DNA of 64,000 bases, taken from Kineococcus rubinsiae (GTDB lineage: Bacteria; Actinomycetota; Actinomycetes; Actinomycetales; Kineococcaceae). The translations under genes were made by a program, and so were the position numbers. The stretch covers positions 1-64,000 of the forward strand of contig NZ_VWPY01000019.1 in assembly GCF_011839805.1 (NCBI RefSeq), in the 5' to 3' direction. Each line of letters begins with the position of its first letter. Position 1 is the first letter of the stretch. Positions 1 to 8,298 of this stretch are shown in pieces. The notes beneath the pieces were generated by a model. The model made no database searches, was not told the origin of the DNA, and saw only the letters and a program-made list of their open reading frames with translations.

Positions 1-813
1 GGCTTCGGCGGCGGCGCGGGCGGCGGCCTCGGCGCGGGCCTGCCGCTCGGCCTCGATGCCGGCCTGGCGCTGCACCTCGAGGTCCACCGACGTCTGGCGC
101 AGCGCCGCGAGCCGGGAGACCAGCTCGCCGGTGCGCGCGCTGGTCGAGGCGACGAGCGCGTCGGCCGCGGCGGCCGCGTCCGCGGCACGGCGGCGGGCGG
201 CGGCCATGGCGTCGGTCGCGCGCTGCTGCTGGGCCTGGGCGGTCGCGGCGCTCTCGGCGCTCGTGTGCGCCCAGATGCGGGCGGCGTCCATGCGCTGGGC
301 GAGGTCGTCGCGCTGCGCGCCGAGCAGGTCCATCGTGGCCGAGCGGTCGATCAGCTCCTGCGGGCCGTCGGCGGCGAGCACGGCGGCGAGCGGACCGACG
401 CCCGCGGAGTTCCCGCGGTAGCGCTGCGCGGCGAGCCGGCCCAGCTCGCGGCGCGCGTCGGCGAAGTCGCCCTGCGCCTTCGCGGCGGTCGCGGCGGCCG
501 CGGTCGCCTCGTCGGTGCGCTGGGAGAGCAGCGCCTGCGCCTCGTCGTAGTCCTCCGCCGCGACCGAGAGCGCGGTCCGGCTCGCCTCGAGGTCGGCCTG
601 CTGCCCGGCGAGCTGCACCTGCAGCGCCGCGACCTGCCCCGCGACGCCCTCGGCGGCGGCCTTGGCGGCGTCGACGTCGCCCTGGCTCGGGTAGGCGGGG
701 TCCGCGGTCGCCGGGGCCGCTGCGACGCCGAGGACGGCGGGCACGGCGAGGCCGGCGGCGAGGAGCAGGAAGGAGCGACGACGCGTCTCACTCTGCGTAG
801 TCGGCTGATGCAC
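1..813 (-). CDS. Secreted coiled-coil protein, N-terminal part (probable peptidoglycan hydrolase)
   Basis: The gene is read leftward and is cut by the window edge, so only about 271 N-terminal residues are visible. It starts with GTG at 813. The N-terminus has a TRRRSFLL motif, which looks like a twin-arginine export signal, then a hydrophobic stretch ending APATA near residue 37. The rest is an Ala/Glu/Gln-rich coiled coil with a YRGNSAGVG segment. This layout is typical of the N-terminal half of actinobacterial NlpC/P60 (RipA-like) cell-wall hydrolases, whose catalytic domain would lie outside the window. The export signal and coiled coil are seen directly; the hydrolase identity is inferred. 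It could instead be an M23-type or purely scaffolding protein. Confidence 0.65.
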   Translation of the reverse strand, partial: MHQPTTQSETRRRSFLLLAAGLAVPAVLGVAAAPATADPAYPSQGDVDAAKAAAEGVAGQVAALQVQLAGQQADLEASRTALSVAAEDYDEAQALLSQRTDEATAAAATAAKAQGDFADARRELGRLAAQRYRGNSAGVGPLAAVLAADGPQELIDRSATMDLLGAQRDDLAQRMDAARIWAHTSAESAATAQAQQQRATDAMAAARRRAADAAAAADALVASTSARTGELVSRLAALRQTSVDLEVQRQAGIEAERQARAEAAARAAAEA

Positions 814-903
814 AGAGCGCAGGCTAACCGCTCATCCGGGTCACGTCACCCCCGTCCCCGTGGTCCCACCGCTCACACCGCCTCCACATCCCGGTCACCC
901 GAC

Positions 904-939
904 GCACCTGCCGGGGTAGCGTGGCTCTCAACCAGGTGC
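904..939. promoter_or_regulatory. Inverted repeat around a TAGCGT -10-like box upstream of the merR gene
   Basis: GCACCTG at 904-910 is matched by CAGGTGC at 933-939, and a TANNNT-type box (TAGCGT, 917-922) lies between the arms. It is a plausible operator/promoter for the MerR gene that starts at 976. MerR operators usually lie between -35 and -10, which does not fit perfectly, so this is a low-confidence regulatory call. Confidence 0.3.
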
Positions 940-975
940 CGGGTCGCGGCGCCCCGGCGGGGTGGAGGAGCGCGG

Positions 976-1419
976 GTGGCGGCGGGTCTGATGCAGATCG
1001 GTGAGGTCTCCGAACGCGTCGGCTACAGCCTGCGCACCATCCGCTACTACGACGAGATGGGCCTGGTCACCCCGTCCGCGCGCACCCCCGGGGGCTTCCG
1101 CCTCTACACCGAGATGGACGTCTACCGGCTGCTCGTCCTCAAGCGCATGAAGCCGCTCGACTTCTCCCTCGACGAGATGCGCGACCTGCTCGCGACGCTC
1201 GACGCGCTGGACGGCCGGCTCCCCTCGTCCACGCCCCGCGCCGAGCTGTTCGACCAGCTGGACGGCTTCCGCGCCGCCGCGGACGCGCGCGTGGAGAAGC
1301 TCCGCCAGCGCCTGGCCATGGCCGAGGAGTTCGCCCAGCAGCTGCGCGACGAGGCGGCCGGGCGCACCGACGGCTCCTCGCCCGCACCGGAGCCCCCGGT
1401 GCGGACGACCTCCGCCTGA
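976..1419 (+). CDS. MerR-family transcriptional regulator
   Basis: A 147-residue DNA-binding regulator. The N-terminal MerR helix-turn-helix reads MQIGEVSERVGYSLRTIRYY, followed by the wing (DEMGLVTPSARTPGGFRLY) and the second helix pair to about residue 75. A dimerising coiled coil (VEKLRQRLAMAEEF) and a disordered Pro/Ser tail follow. No Cys cluster typical of metal-sensing MerR proteins is present, so the effector is unknown. GTG at 976 is chosen because GGAGGAG lies five bases upstream; ATG at 991 is the alternative and leaves the HTH intact. The gene is divergent from the secreted coiled-coil protein and convergent with the SMP-30-like gene. Confidence 0.85.
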   Translation: MAAGLMQIGEVSERVGYSLRTIRYYDEMGLVTPSARTPGGFRLYTEMDVYRLLVLKRMKPLDFSLDEMRDLLATLDALDGRLPSSTPRAELFDQLDGFRAAADARVEKLRQRLAMAEEFAQQLRDEAAGRTDGSSPAPEPPVRTTSA

Positions 1420-1440
1420 CGCGCGCCCCGCGCCCGGCCC

Positions 1441-2295
1441 TCAGCCCGCGAAGGGCAGGACCGGCAGGCCCTTCACGCCGGGGACGTACCGGAACAGCGA
1501 CCCGGCGGCCGGGTCCTCGTCGCTGGGCAGGTTCTCCCGCGAGGTCGTGATGAAGAGCTCGCCGAGGTCGTCGCCGCCGAAGGCGCAGGCCGTGACCTGG
1601 CGAGCGCCGACGTCGACGACCAGGTCGAGCGTGCCGTCGGGGGCGTAGCGGCGGACGGCGGAGCCGCCGAACAGCGCGACCCACACCCCGCCCTCGGCGT
1701 CGACGGTGAGGCCGTCGGGGCGGTTCTGCTCCGCGTCCTGGACCTCGGCGAAGACGCGGCGGTGGGTCAGCCCGTCCTCGCGCTCGTAGTCGAAGACGTC
1801 GGTGCGGCCCGTGCCCGTGTCGTTGTAGTAGGCCAGCCGGCCGTCGGGGCTGAAGCCGAAGCCGTTGGAGACCGTCACGTCCTGCAGCACGGTCGAGACC
1901 GTGAGGTCGGTGTCGAGGCGGTAGAACGCACCGGCGCCCGGCTCGCCGCCCTTGATCGACCCGCAGTAGAAGCGGCCGTCGGGGTCGCAGCCGCCCTCGT
2001 TCATGCGCAGCGGCGGGTCCGCGGCGAAGACGTCGGGCAGGCGCTCGAGCTCGCCGTCCGGCCCCTCGAGGACGAAGCCCCGCTCGACCGCGACGATCGC
2101 GCCGCCGCCGGTGCGCGGGCGCACGACGGCCGCGACCTCGCCGTAGGTGCGGCGGCTGACGCTGCCGTCGGCGGCCAGGCTCACGACGTCGCCCGCGAGC
2201 ATGTCGACGAAGCGCAGGCCCCCCCACGAGTCTGACCAGCAGGGGCCCTCGCCGTGGTAGACGATCCGGTCGGTGATCCGCTCTGCGCTGGGCAC
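1441..2295 (-). CDS. SMP-30/gluconolactonase/LRE-family protein
   Basis: A 284-residue six-bladed beta-propeller of the SMP-30/gluconolactonase family, which hydrolyses sugar lactones or related esters using a divalent metal. The expected ligand positions are visible: Glu in the opening GEGPCW motif, Asn in SNGFGFSPDG and Asp in RPDGLTVD, with the MNEGGCDPDGRFYCG blade motif between. Length is normal for the family and there is no signal peptide, so it is cytoplasmic. The GTG start at 2295 is supported by a -10-like box six bases upstream, so the mRNA is probably leaderless. The substrate cannot be told from sequence. Confidence 0.85.
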   Translation of the reverse strand: MPSAERITDRIVYHGEGPCWSDSWGGLRFVDMLAGDVVSLAADGSVSRRTYGEVAAVVRPRTGGGAIVAVERGFVLEGPDGELERLPDVFAADPPLRMNEGGCDPDGRFYCGSIKGGEPGAGAFYRLDTDLTVSTVLQDVTVSNGFGFSPDGRLAYYNDTGTGRTDVFDYEREDGLTHRRVFAEVQDAEQNRPDGLTVDAEGGVWVALFGGSAVRRYAPDGTLDLVVDVGARQVTACAFGGDDLGELFITTSRENLPSDEDPAAGSLFRYVPGVKGLPVLPFAG

Positions 2296-2301
2296 GGCAG
2301 G

Positions 2302-2307
2302 AGGTTA
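2302..2307 (-). promoter_or_regulatory. -10 box (TAACCT) for the SMP-30 gene, leaderless spacing
   Basis: On the minus strand TAACCT matches TANNNT and ends six bases before the GTG start at 2295. This is the spacing seen at actinobacterial leaderless promoters. Confidence 0.45.
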
Positions 2308-2359
2308 CCGGCGGGGCCCGCCCGCAGCGCGGCGGTGCCTGCCGGCGCGCTGCGGCGGC

Positions 2360-3067
2360 CTAGAGCGCGGCGGTGGCGAGGTAGGCGAGCTCCGGGCGCC
2401 CCGAGCCGCCGTAGCGGGGTTCGCGCCGCGCGCGCCCCGCCGAGGCCAGGTGCTCGAGGTAGCGGCGGGCGCTGACCCGCGACAGCCCGGTCGCCGTCGC
2501 GGCCTCGGCGGCCGAGAGCCCCTGCGCGGCGGGCGCTGCCCGCAGCGCCTCCACGACGAGGCCGAGCATCTGCGGCGTCACCCCGCGCGGCGGCGTCGAG
2601 GACGTGCGCAGCTGGCCGAGGGCGGCGTCGATCGCCTGCTGGTCCAGCGCCCCGCCGTCGGAGCGCTCCGCGACCCGGGCGACCTCGTCGCGGAAGCGGG
2701 CGTAGGCGCGCAGCCGGTCCTCCAGCGCCGCCGCCGGGAACGGCTTGAGCAGGTACTGCACGACCCCCATCGACAGGGCCTGCCGCACGACGGCCTGGTC
2801 GCGCGCCGCGGTGACGGCGATGACGTCGGCGGGCACGGCCGCGGCCCGCAGCGCGCGCAGCACCTGCAGGCCGTCGACGTCGGGCAGCGTCATGTCGAGC
2901 AGCACGAGGTCGACGCCGCCCATCCCGACGGCCGCGAGCGCCTCGCGCCCGGAGTTCACGGCCGCGACGACCTCGAAGCCGCTGATCCCGCCGACGTAGC
3001 GGGCGTGCGCCGCGGCGACGACCGGGTCGTCCTCCACGACGAGCACCCGCACCGGGCCCGCGCTCAC
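2360..3067 (-). CDS. Response regulator, CitB/DcuR type
   Basis: A 235-residue response regulator. The receiver domain has the acidic pair at residues 12-14 (VVEDD), a probable phosphoacceptor Asp58 in LLDMTLPDVDG and the conserved Lys in QYLLKPF. The C-terminal region (about 165-225) is a winged-helix-like output domain with the GLSRVSARRYLEHL helix typical of CitB/DcuR/DpiA regulators of C4-dicarboxylate and citrate uptake. Its GTG start overlaps the stop of the upstream sensor kinase by four bases (GTGA), so the two are translationally coupled. The likely target is the adjacent symporter gene at 4786. Confidence 0.9.
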   Translation of the reverse strand: MSAGPVRVLVVEDDPVVAAAHARYVGGISGFEVVAAVNSGREALAAVGMGGVDLVLLDMTLPDVDGLQVLRALRAAAVPADVIAVTAARDQAVVRQALSMGVVQYLLKPFPAAALEDRLRAYARFRDEVARVAERSDGGALDQQAIDAALGQLRTSSTPPRGVTPQMLGLVVEALRAAPAAQGLSAAEAATATGLSRVSARRYLEHLASAGRARREPRYGGSGRPELAYLATAAL

Positions 3068-4752
3068 CCCCGCACCGGGGCAGGCCCTGAGGCGGGCACC
3101 GGCACCGGCAGGACCACGACGACGGTCCCGCCGCCGTCGTCGACCGTGACGGGCTCGACGACCTCGACGCGGCCGCCGTGGCGGCGCACCACCTGCCCGA
3201 CGAGCGCGAGGCCGAGCCCGCGGCCGTGGGCGCCGTCCTGCGTGAGCACCTGCTCCTTGCGCGACCAGCCGCGGCGCATGGCCTGGCGGAGGCCCTCGGC
3301 GGGGAACCCCGGCCCGGAGTCGGTCACGCGCACCTCGACGGGGCCCGCGGCCGCGGAGATCTCCACGCGCACCCAGCGGGGCTCCTCCCCGCCGAGGGCC
3401 GCCTCGACGGCGTTGTCCAGGAGGTTGCCGAGGACGGTGACGAGGTCGCGGGCGGGCAGCAGGCCGGCGGCCAGCGACGTGCCCGGCTCCACCTCGAGCT
3501 CGACCCCGCGCTCGGCGGCCTGCGCGGACTTGCCGATGAGCAGGGCGGCGACGGCCGGGTCCGCGACGTCGGCGACGACGAGGTCGGTGAGCTGCTGGGC
3601 CTCGGTGAGCTCGGCCGTCGCGAACCGGACGGCCTCGTCGGCGCGGCCCTGCTCGACGAGGGTGACCACGACGTGCAGCCGGTTCGCGGCCTCGTGGGCC
3701 TGCGAGCGCAGGGCGTCGGCGAGGCCGCGGACCGCGTCGAGGTCGCGGGTCAGGGCCTGCAGCTCGGTGTGGTCGCGCAGGGTCAGGACGGTGCCGACGC
3801 GGCGGCCCTCCCAGTGCGCGGTCGTGTGGTTGACCAGCAGCACCCGGTCGTCGGTGACCTGCAGGTCGTCGGCGACCTCCTCCCCCGCCTCGACCAGGCG
3901 CCGCACGGCCGGCGGGAGCACGACGCCGTCCTCCCCCGCCGGCAGCAGGCGCCGCGCCTCGTCGTTGACGACCTGCACGCGCCCCGCGGGGTCGAGCACG
4001 ACGAGGCCCTCGCGCAGGGAGTGCAGGACGGCGTCGTTGACCTCCCACGCGCGCGTGAGGTCGGCGGGTTCCATGCCGTGGGTGCGGCGGCGCACCCAGC
4101 GCGAGAGGGCGAGGCTGCCGAGCACCGACAGCAGCAGGGCCAGCGCGACCGCCCCGAGCAGGACGGGCAGCTGGGCGGTGAGCTCCCGCGTCACCGACCG
4201 GGTGGTGATGCCCACGGCGACCGCGCCGACGACGGGACCGCTCGTCGCGGACGTGCCGGCCGCGCGCACGGGCACGACGGCGCGCACCGAGGGGCCGAGG
4301 GTGCCCGTGTAGGTCTCCACGACGCGCCCGCCGGCCAGCGCGGCCTCGGCGTGGCCGATGAACGTGCGCCCGATCTCCGCGGGGTCGGGGTGCGACCAGC
4401 GGGTGCGGGAGGTGTCCATGACGGTGACGAAGTCGGTGCCCGTGGTGGTGCGGACCTCCTCGGCGTGGCCCGCGACGACGGCCCGGGCGCCGGGCGGGGC
4501 GTCCCGCGCCGTCAGCGCCTCGCGCACGTCGGGCGAGCCGGCCACCGAGAGGGCGACGTCGGTGACGACGGTGGTCGCGTCGGCGCGGGTGTCGGTGCGC
4601 ACGTGCCAGACGACGGCGCCGGCCGACGCGAGCACCACGAGGGTCACGACGGCGAGCTGCAGCGCGAAGATCCGGCCGGCCAGCGTCCACCGCCGGCGCC
4701 GGCCGTGAACGAAAGGTGCAGAAGCTCGCCGTGGCCTCGACGCTGTGAGCAC
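3064..4752 (-). CDS. Sensor histidine kinase, CitA/DcuS type
   Basis: A 562-residue membrane sensor kinase. TM1 (about residues 25-45) and TM2 (about 180-200) flank an extracellular sensor region of the PDC/CitAP type. Then come a PAS-like segment (EGLVVLDPAGRVQVVNDEARRLL), the H-box QAHEAANRLH, and an HATPase domain with NLLDNAVEA (N-box), DSGPGFP (G1) and HGRGLGLAL (G2). CitA-family kinases bind citrate or C4-dicarboxylates outside the cell and phosphorylate a CitB-type regulator. GTG at 4752 is chosen for its GGAGG five bases upstream. Only 33 bases separate it from the divergent symporter start. Confidence 0.9.
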   Translation of the reverse strand: MLTASRPRRASAPFVHGRRRRWTLAGRIFALQLAVVTLVVLASAGAVVWHVRTDTRADATTVVTDVALSVAGSPDVREALTARDAPPGARAVVAGHAEEVRTTTGTDFVTVMDTSRTRWSHPDPAEIGRTFIGHAEAALAGGRVVETYTGTLGPSVRAVVPVRAAGTSATSGPVVGAVAVGITTRSVTRELTAQLPVLLGAVALALLLSVLGSLALSRWVRRRTHGMEPADLTRAWEVNDAVLHSLREGLVVLDPAGRVQVVNDEARRLLPAGEDGVVLPPAVRRLVEAGEEVADDLQVTDDRVLLVNHTTAHWEGRRVGTVLTLRDHTELQALTRDLDAVRGLADALRSQAHEAANRLHVVVTLVEQGRADEAVRFATAELTEAQQLTDLVVADVADPAVAALLIGKSAQAAERGVELEVEPGTSLAAGLLPARDLVTVLGNLLDNAVEAALGGEEPRWVRVEISAAAGPVEVRVTDSGPGFPAEGLRQAMRRGWSRKEQVLTQDGAHGRGLGLALVGQVVRRHGGRVEVVEPVTVDDGGGTVVVVLPVPVPASGPAPVRG

Positions 4753-4785
4753 GATCACCTCCACCGTTCCCCCCAGGAGGGTCCC

Positions 4786-6144
4786 ATGAGCAGAGACGCT
4801 CACCAGACGGTCGCGCAGCCCAAGCGCGACCGCACGCACGTCCTCTACATCGCCGTGATCGTGGCCGTGGTCCTCGGCATCGCCGTCGGGCTCGTCTTCC
4901 CCGACGTCGGCAAGGCCCTGAAGCCGCTCGGGACGGGCTTCGTCGACCTCGTCCGGATGATGATCTCGCCGATCATCTTCTGCACCATCGTGCTCGGCAT
5001 CGGCTCCGTGCGGAAGGCGGCCTCGGTCGGGAAGGTGGGCGGCACGGCGCTGCTCTACTTCGTCGTGATGTCGACGTTCGCGCTGGCGATCGGCCTGGTC
5101 ATCGGCAACCTCCTGCCCGTCACCGACCTGCAGCTCACCGATGCCGTGCGCGGCGCCGGGAGCAAGCTCGCCGAGGAGCCGACCAGCACCACGGAGTTCC
5201 TCCTCGGGATCATCCCGACCTCGCTGCCCTCCGCCCTCACCGACGGCTCGGTGCTGGAGACCCTGTTCGTCGCGCTCCTGGTGGGCTTCGCGATCCAGGG
5301 CCTCGGGACGGCCGGCGAGGGTGCGCTCAAGGCCGTCGAGGTCATCCAGAAGATCGTGTTCAAGGTGCTCGCGATGGTCATGTGGGTCGCGCCGATCGGG
5401 GCCTTCGGCGCCATCGCCGCGGTCGTCGGGGAGACGGGCGTCGACGCCCTCAAGGCGCTCGGCACGGTGATGCTCGGGTTCTACGCGACCTGCGCGGTGT
5501 TCATCTTCGTGGTGCTGGGCGTGATGCTGAAGGTCGTCACGAAGGTCTCGATCTTCTCGCTGCTGCGCTACGTGGCCCGGGAGATCCTGCTCATCGTCTC
5601 CACGTCGAGCTCCGAGACCGCGCTGCCGCGGCTCATCGCGAAGATGGAGCACCTGGGCGTCAGCCGCTCCACCGTCGGGATCGTCGTGCCGACGGGGTAC
5701 TCCTTCAACCTCGACGGGACCGCGATCTACCTGACGATGGCGTCGCTGTTCATCGCGAACTCCCTCGGCGACCCGCTGTCGGTCTCCGAGCAGATCTCGC
5801 TGCTGGTGTTCATGGTCATCGCGTCCAAGGGCGCGGCCGGCGTCTCCGGCGCCGGGCTGGCCACGCTGGCCGGTGGCCTCGCGTCGCACAAGCCCGCCCT
5901 CCTGGACGGGGTCGGGCTCATCGTGGGCATCGACCGGTTCATGTCCGAGGCCCGCGCGGTGACGAACTTCATCGGCAACTCGGTCGGCACCCTGGTCATC
6001 GGGACGTGGACGCACCAGATCGACCGGGCCCGGATGGAGCTCGTGCTCTCCGGCGGGGCGCCGTTCGACGAGCGCACCATGGACCCGAGCGTGAGCCGGG
6101 TCGACGCGCGCACCGAGGAGCGGGCCTCGGCGACGACCCTGTGA
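4786..6144 (+). CDS. Dicarboxylate/amino acid:cation symporter (DAACS, DctA/GltP-like)
   Basis: A 452-residue inner-membrane transporter with about eight hydrophobic segments and two hairpin loops. Family signatures are visible: the serine-rich hairpin STSSSETALP (about 267-276), the PTGYSFNLDGTAIYL motif of TM7 that binds Na+ or substrate, and GVSGAGLATLAG in hairpin 2. It imports C4-dicarboxylates or acidic amino acids together with cations. The ATG has a strong AGGAGG at 4775-4780. It is divergent from a CitA/CitB-type pair that very likely senses its substrate and induces it, as in classical dct/dcu systems. Confidence 0.92.
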   Translation: MSRDAHQTVAQPKRDRTHVLYIAVIVAVVLGIAVGLVFPDVGKALKPLGTGFVDLVRMMISPIIFCTIVLGIGSVRKAASVGKVGGTALLYFVVMSTFALAIGLVIGNLLPVTDLQLTDAVRGAGSKLAEEPTSTTEFLLGIIPTSLPSALTDGSVLETLFVALLVGFAIQGLGTAGEGALKAVEVIQKIVFKVLAMVMWVAPIGAFGAIAAVVGETGVDALKALGTVMLGFYATCAVFIFVVLGVMLKVVTKVSIFSLLRYVAREILLIVSTSSSETALPRLIAKMEHLGVSRSTVGIVVPTGYSFNLDGTAIYLTMASLFIANSLGDPLSVSEQISLLVFMVIASKGAAGVSGAGLATLAGGLASHKPALLDGVGLIVGIDRFMSEARAVTNFIGNSVGTLVIGTWTHQIDRARMELVLSGGAPFDERTMDPSVSRVDARTEERASATTL

Positions 6145-6150
6145 GGCGCT

Positions 6151-6215
6151 GATCCGCCGCGATGAGACCCCCTGCGTGACAGCCCGATCACGCAGCGGAG
6201 TAGTTGCGGCGGATC
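6151..6215. terminator. Nested inverted repeats after the symporter gene
   Basis: An outer 10-bp repeat (GATCCGCCGC at 6151-6160, GCGGCGGATC at 6206-6215) encloses an inner 8-bp repeat (CTGCGTGA at 6172-6179, TCACGCAG at 6188-6195). The spacers are about equal, so the whole can fold as one interrupted hairpin. It probably ends symporter transcription, but there is no U-tract, and it could also be a protein-binding palindrome for the globin operon downstream. Confidence 0.4.
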
Positions 6216-6291
6216 CGCCCGATGGGGGTGCCCGGGGGGTGATCGGCTGCGTACGCTCCGGCGGACCGGTCACCCATCCGAGGAGAGTGCG

Positions 6292-7116
6292 ATGACGCCC
6301 CCCGCGACCACCACCCGCGCCCCCGGCGCGAGCGGTCCCGTCGTCCACGACGGCTCCCCCGTCGCCGCGCAGGCGGCGCGGCTGCTGCAGCTCGCCCAGC
6401 GCACCGCGGACGAGGCCGTCGCCGAGGCGCGCTCGGAGGCGGCGCTCGTGCTCGCCCGGGCCGGGGAGCGCGCCGCGGCGCTGGAGGCGGAGGCCGGGCG
6501 CCGGGCCCAGGCCGTGGAGCAGGCCGCCCGCGACGAGCGTGACCGGCTGCAGGCCGAGATCGACCTCCTGGAGTCCTCCCGCGCGCAGGTCCGCACGCAC
6601 GTGCAGCAGCTCACCGCGCTGCTCACCGACGTCCTGGACCGCACGGACCCCGCCGCTCCCGCCGCCCCGACCGGGGCCGCCCCGACCGGGGCCGCCGCGC
6701 AGGAGCACGAGCAGACCGTCGAGCAGGCACCCCAGCAGGAAGAGGCCCCCGTGTCGATCTACGAGCAGCTCGGCCGCGAGCACGGCATCGCGAAGGCCGT
6801 CCAGCACTTCTACGAGCGCGTCGTCGCCGACCCCCAGCTCGCCCCGTACTTCACGGGCACCGACATGACGACGCTGCGGCGGCACCAGACGGCCCTGCTC
6901 GTGCAGGTCACCGGCGGCCCGGTGCAGTACGAGGGCCGCGACCTGGCGAAGGCGCACGCCGGGCTCGGCATCACCTCCGAGCACTTCGACCGCGTGGTGG
7001 GCCACCTCGCGGGCACCCTGACCGACCTGGGCGTGCCGGCGGACGTCGTCGGGACCGTGGGCGGCGCCCTGGCGGCCCACCGCGACGAGATCGTCGAGCA
7101 GCCCGTCGCGGGCTGA
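6292..7116 (+). CDS. DivIVA-like coiled coil fused to a group I truncated haemoglobin
   Basis: A 274-residue two-part protein. Residues about 22-122 form a long coiled coil (ARLLQLAQRTADEAVAEAR and onward) resembling the C-terminal coiled coil of actinobacterial DivIVA/Wag31 proteins. A Pro/Ala/Gln linker follows, and residues about 153-268 are a truncated haemoglobin. The globin starts SIYEQLGREHGI, has a B10-type Tyr in QHFYERV, and a probable proximal haem His in LAKAHAGLGI. Group I truncated haemoglobins bind O2 or NO. No DivIVA N-terminal membrane-binding domain is present here; it is encoded two genes downstream. ATG at 6292 is preceded by GAGGAGAG. First gene of an operon at 6292-9137. 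Confidence 0.85.
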   Translation: MTPPATTTRAPGASGPVVHDGSPVAAQAARLLQLAQRTADEAVAEARSEAALVLARAGERAAALEAEAGRRAQAVEQAARDERDRLQAEIDLLESSRAQVRTHVQQLTALLTDVLDRTDPAAPAAPTGAAPTGAAAQEHEQTVEQAPQQEEAPVSIYEQLGREHGIAKAVQHFYERVVADPQLAPYFTGTDMTTLRRHQTALLVQVTGGPVQYEGRDLAKAHAGLGITSEHFDRVVGHLAGTLTDLGVPADVVGTVGGALAAHRDEIVEQPVAG

Positions 7117-7155
7117 GCGCCGGACCGCCACCAGCAGCAGAGGAAGAGGAAGAGC

Positions 7156-8298
7156 GTGGACATCCCCAGGATGCGGGCGAACTTCGCCCGCTCCGCCGCG
7201 GCCGGTGACGAGGCCCCGCTGTTCTTCTACTCCCACCTGTTCCTGAGCCACCCCGAGACGCGGGCCCTCTTCCCGGTCTCGATGGTCCACCAGCGCGACC
7301 GCCTGTTCCGGGCCCTCGGGCAGGTCGTCGACCTCGTGGACGACCTGGACTCGCTGGTCCCCGTGCTGCAGGCGCTGGGGCGCGACCACCGCAAGTTCGG
7401 CACCGTCGCGGAGCACTACCCCGCGGTCGGCGCGAGCCTGCTGGTCACGCTGGAGCACTTCGACGAGGACTGGGACGCCGAGCTCGCCGCGGACTGGACG
7501 GCGGCCTACGGCCTCGTCGCCCAGGTGATGGTCGAGGCGGCGCAGGAGGACTCCGCGGCCCCGGCCTGGTGGGACGCCGACGTCCTGTCCGTCGAGCGCC
7601 GCACCCTGGACCTCGCCGTCCTGCAGGTGCGCCCGCGCACGCCGCTGCCCCACCTGGCGGGTCAGGCCGTCTCGGTGGAGACCGCGCTGCGGCCGCGGCT
7701 GTGGCGCTACTACGCCCCGGCCAACGCCCCGCGCCCGGACGGCACCCTCGAGCTGCACGTGCAGGCCCACGACGGCGGCCCGGTCAGCTCCGCCCTCGCC
7801 CGCCAGGTGGTCGCGGGCGACGTGCTGCACCTGGGCCCGGCCGTCGGCACCTGCACCCTGCCCGCGGACTCCGACCGCGACCTGCTGCTGGTGGCCGGCG
7901 GCGTCGGCCTGGCCCCGCTGAAGGCCCTGCTGGACCAGGTGGCCCGCGAGGGGCCGGAGCGCCGGGTGGACCTCGTCCTCGGCGCCCGCACCGGGCGCGA
8001 GCTCTACGACCTGCCCGCCCTGCGCGAGGCGGAGCAGAAGCACCCCTGGCTGACCGTGACGCCCGTGGTCTCCGACGACGAGCTCGCCACCGGCGTCGAG
8101 CACGGCGAGCTGACCGACGTCCTGCGGGCCCGCGGGCCCTGGACGAGCCGGGAGGCGTTCGTGGCCGGTCCGGAGCCGCTGGTGCACGACGTCGCCGCGG
8201 CGCTCACCGCCCACGGCCTGCCGCCGGCCCGCGTGCGCACGCAGGCCTTCACCCCCAGCCGACAGAGTCCCACCGTCGAAGGAGAGGTTTCCGCATGA
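7156..8298 (+). CDS. Globin-ferredoxin reductase protein (flavohaemoglobin-like)
   Basis: A 380-residue protein with an N-terminal globin (about 1-135) and a C-terminal ferredoxin-NADP reductase module. The globin shows B10 Tyr in LFFYSHLF, an E7-region Gln in VHQRDRLF and a probable proximal His in GRDHRKFGTVAEHY. The reductase shows a modified FAD-binding RYYAPANAP and the NAD(P)-binding GGVGLAPLKALL. Flavohaemoglobins detoxify NO by dioxygenation using NAD(P)H. The FAD motif departs from the usual RxYS, so activity may differ. GTG at 7156 follows AGAGGAAGAGGAAGAG. It overlaps the next gene by four bases (ATGA). Confidence 0.88.
   Translation: MDIPRMRANFARSAAAGDEAPLFFYSHLFLSHPETRALFPVSMVHQRDRLFRALGQVVDLVDDLDSLVPVLQALGRDHRKFGTVAEHYPAVGASLLVTLEHFDEDWDAELAADWTAAYGLVAQVMVEAAQEDSAAPAWWDADVLSVERRTLDLAVLQVRPRTPLPHLAGQAVSVETALRPRLWRYYAPANAPRPDGTLELHVQAHDGGPVSSALARQVVAGDVLHLGPAVGTCTLPADSDRDLLLVAGGVGLAPLKALLDQVAREGPERRVDLVLGARTGRELYDLPALREAEQKHPWLTVTPVVSDDELATGVEHGELTDVLRARGPWTSREAFVAGPEPLVHDVAAALTAHGLPPARVRTQAFTPSRQSPTVEGEVSA

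Noticed and set aside
3064-8214. A 1716-codon open frame on the minus strand across the symporter and globin genes
   Set aside because: Only its last 562 codons (the sensor kinase) have recognisable domains. The rest is a Gly/Arg/His-rich shadow of the plus-strand genes, common in DNA of this GC content.
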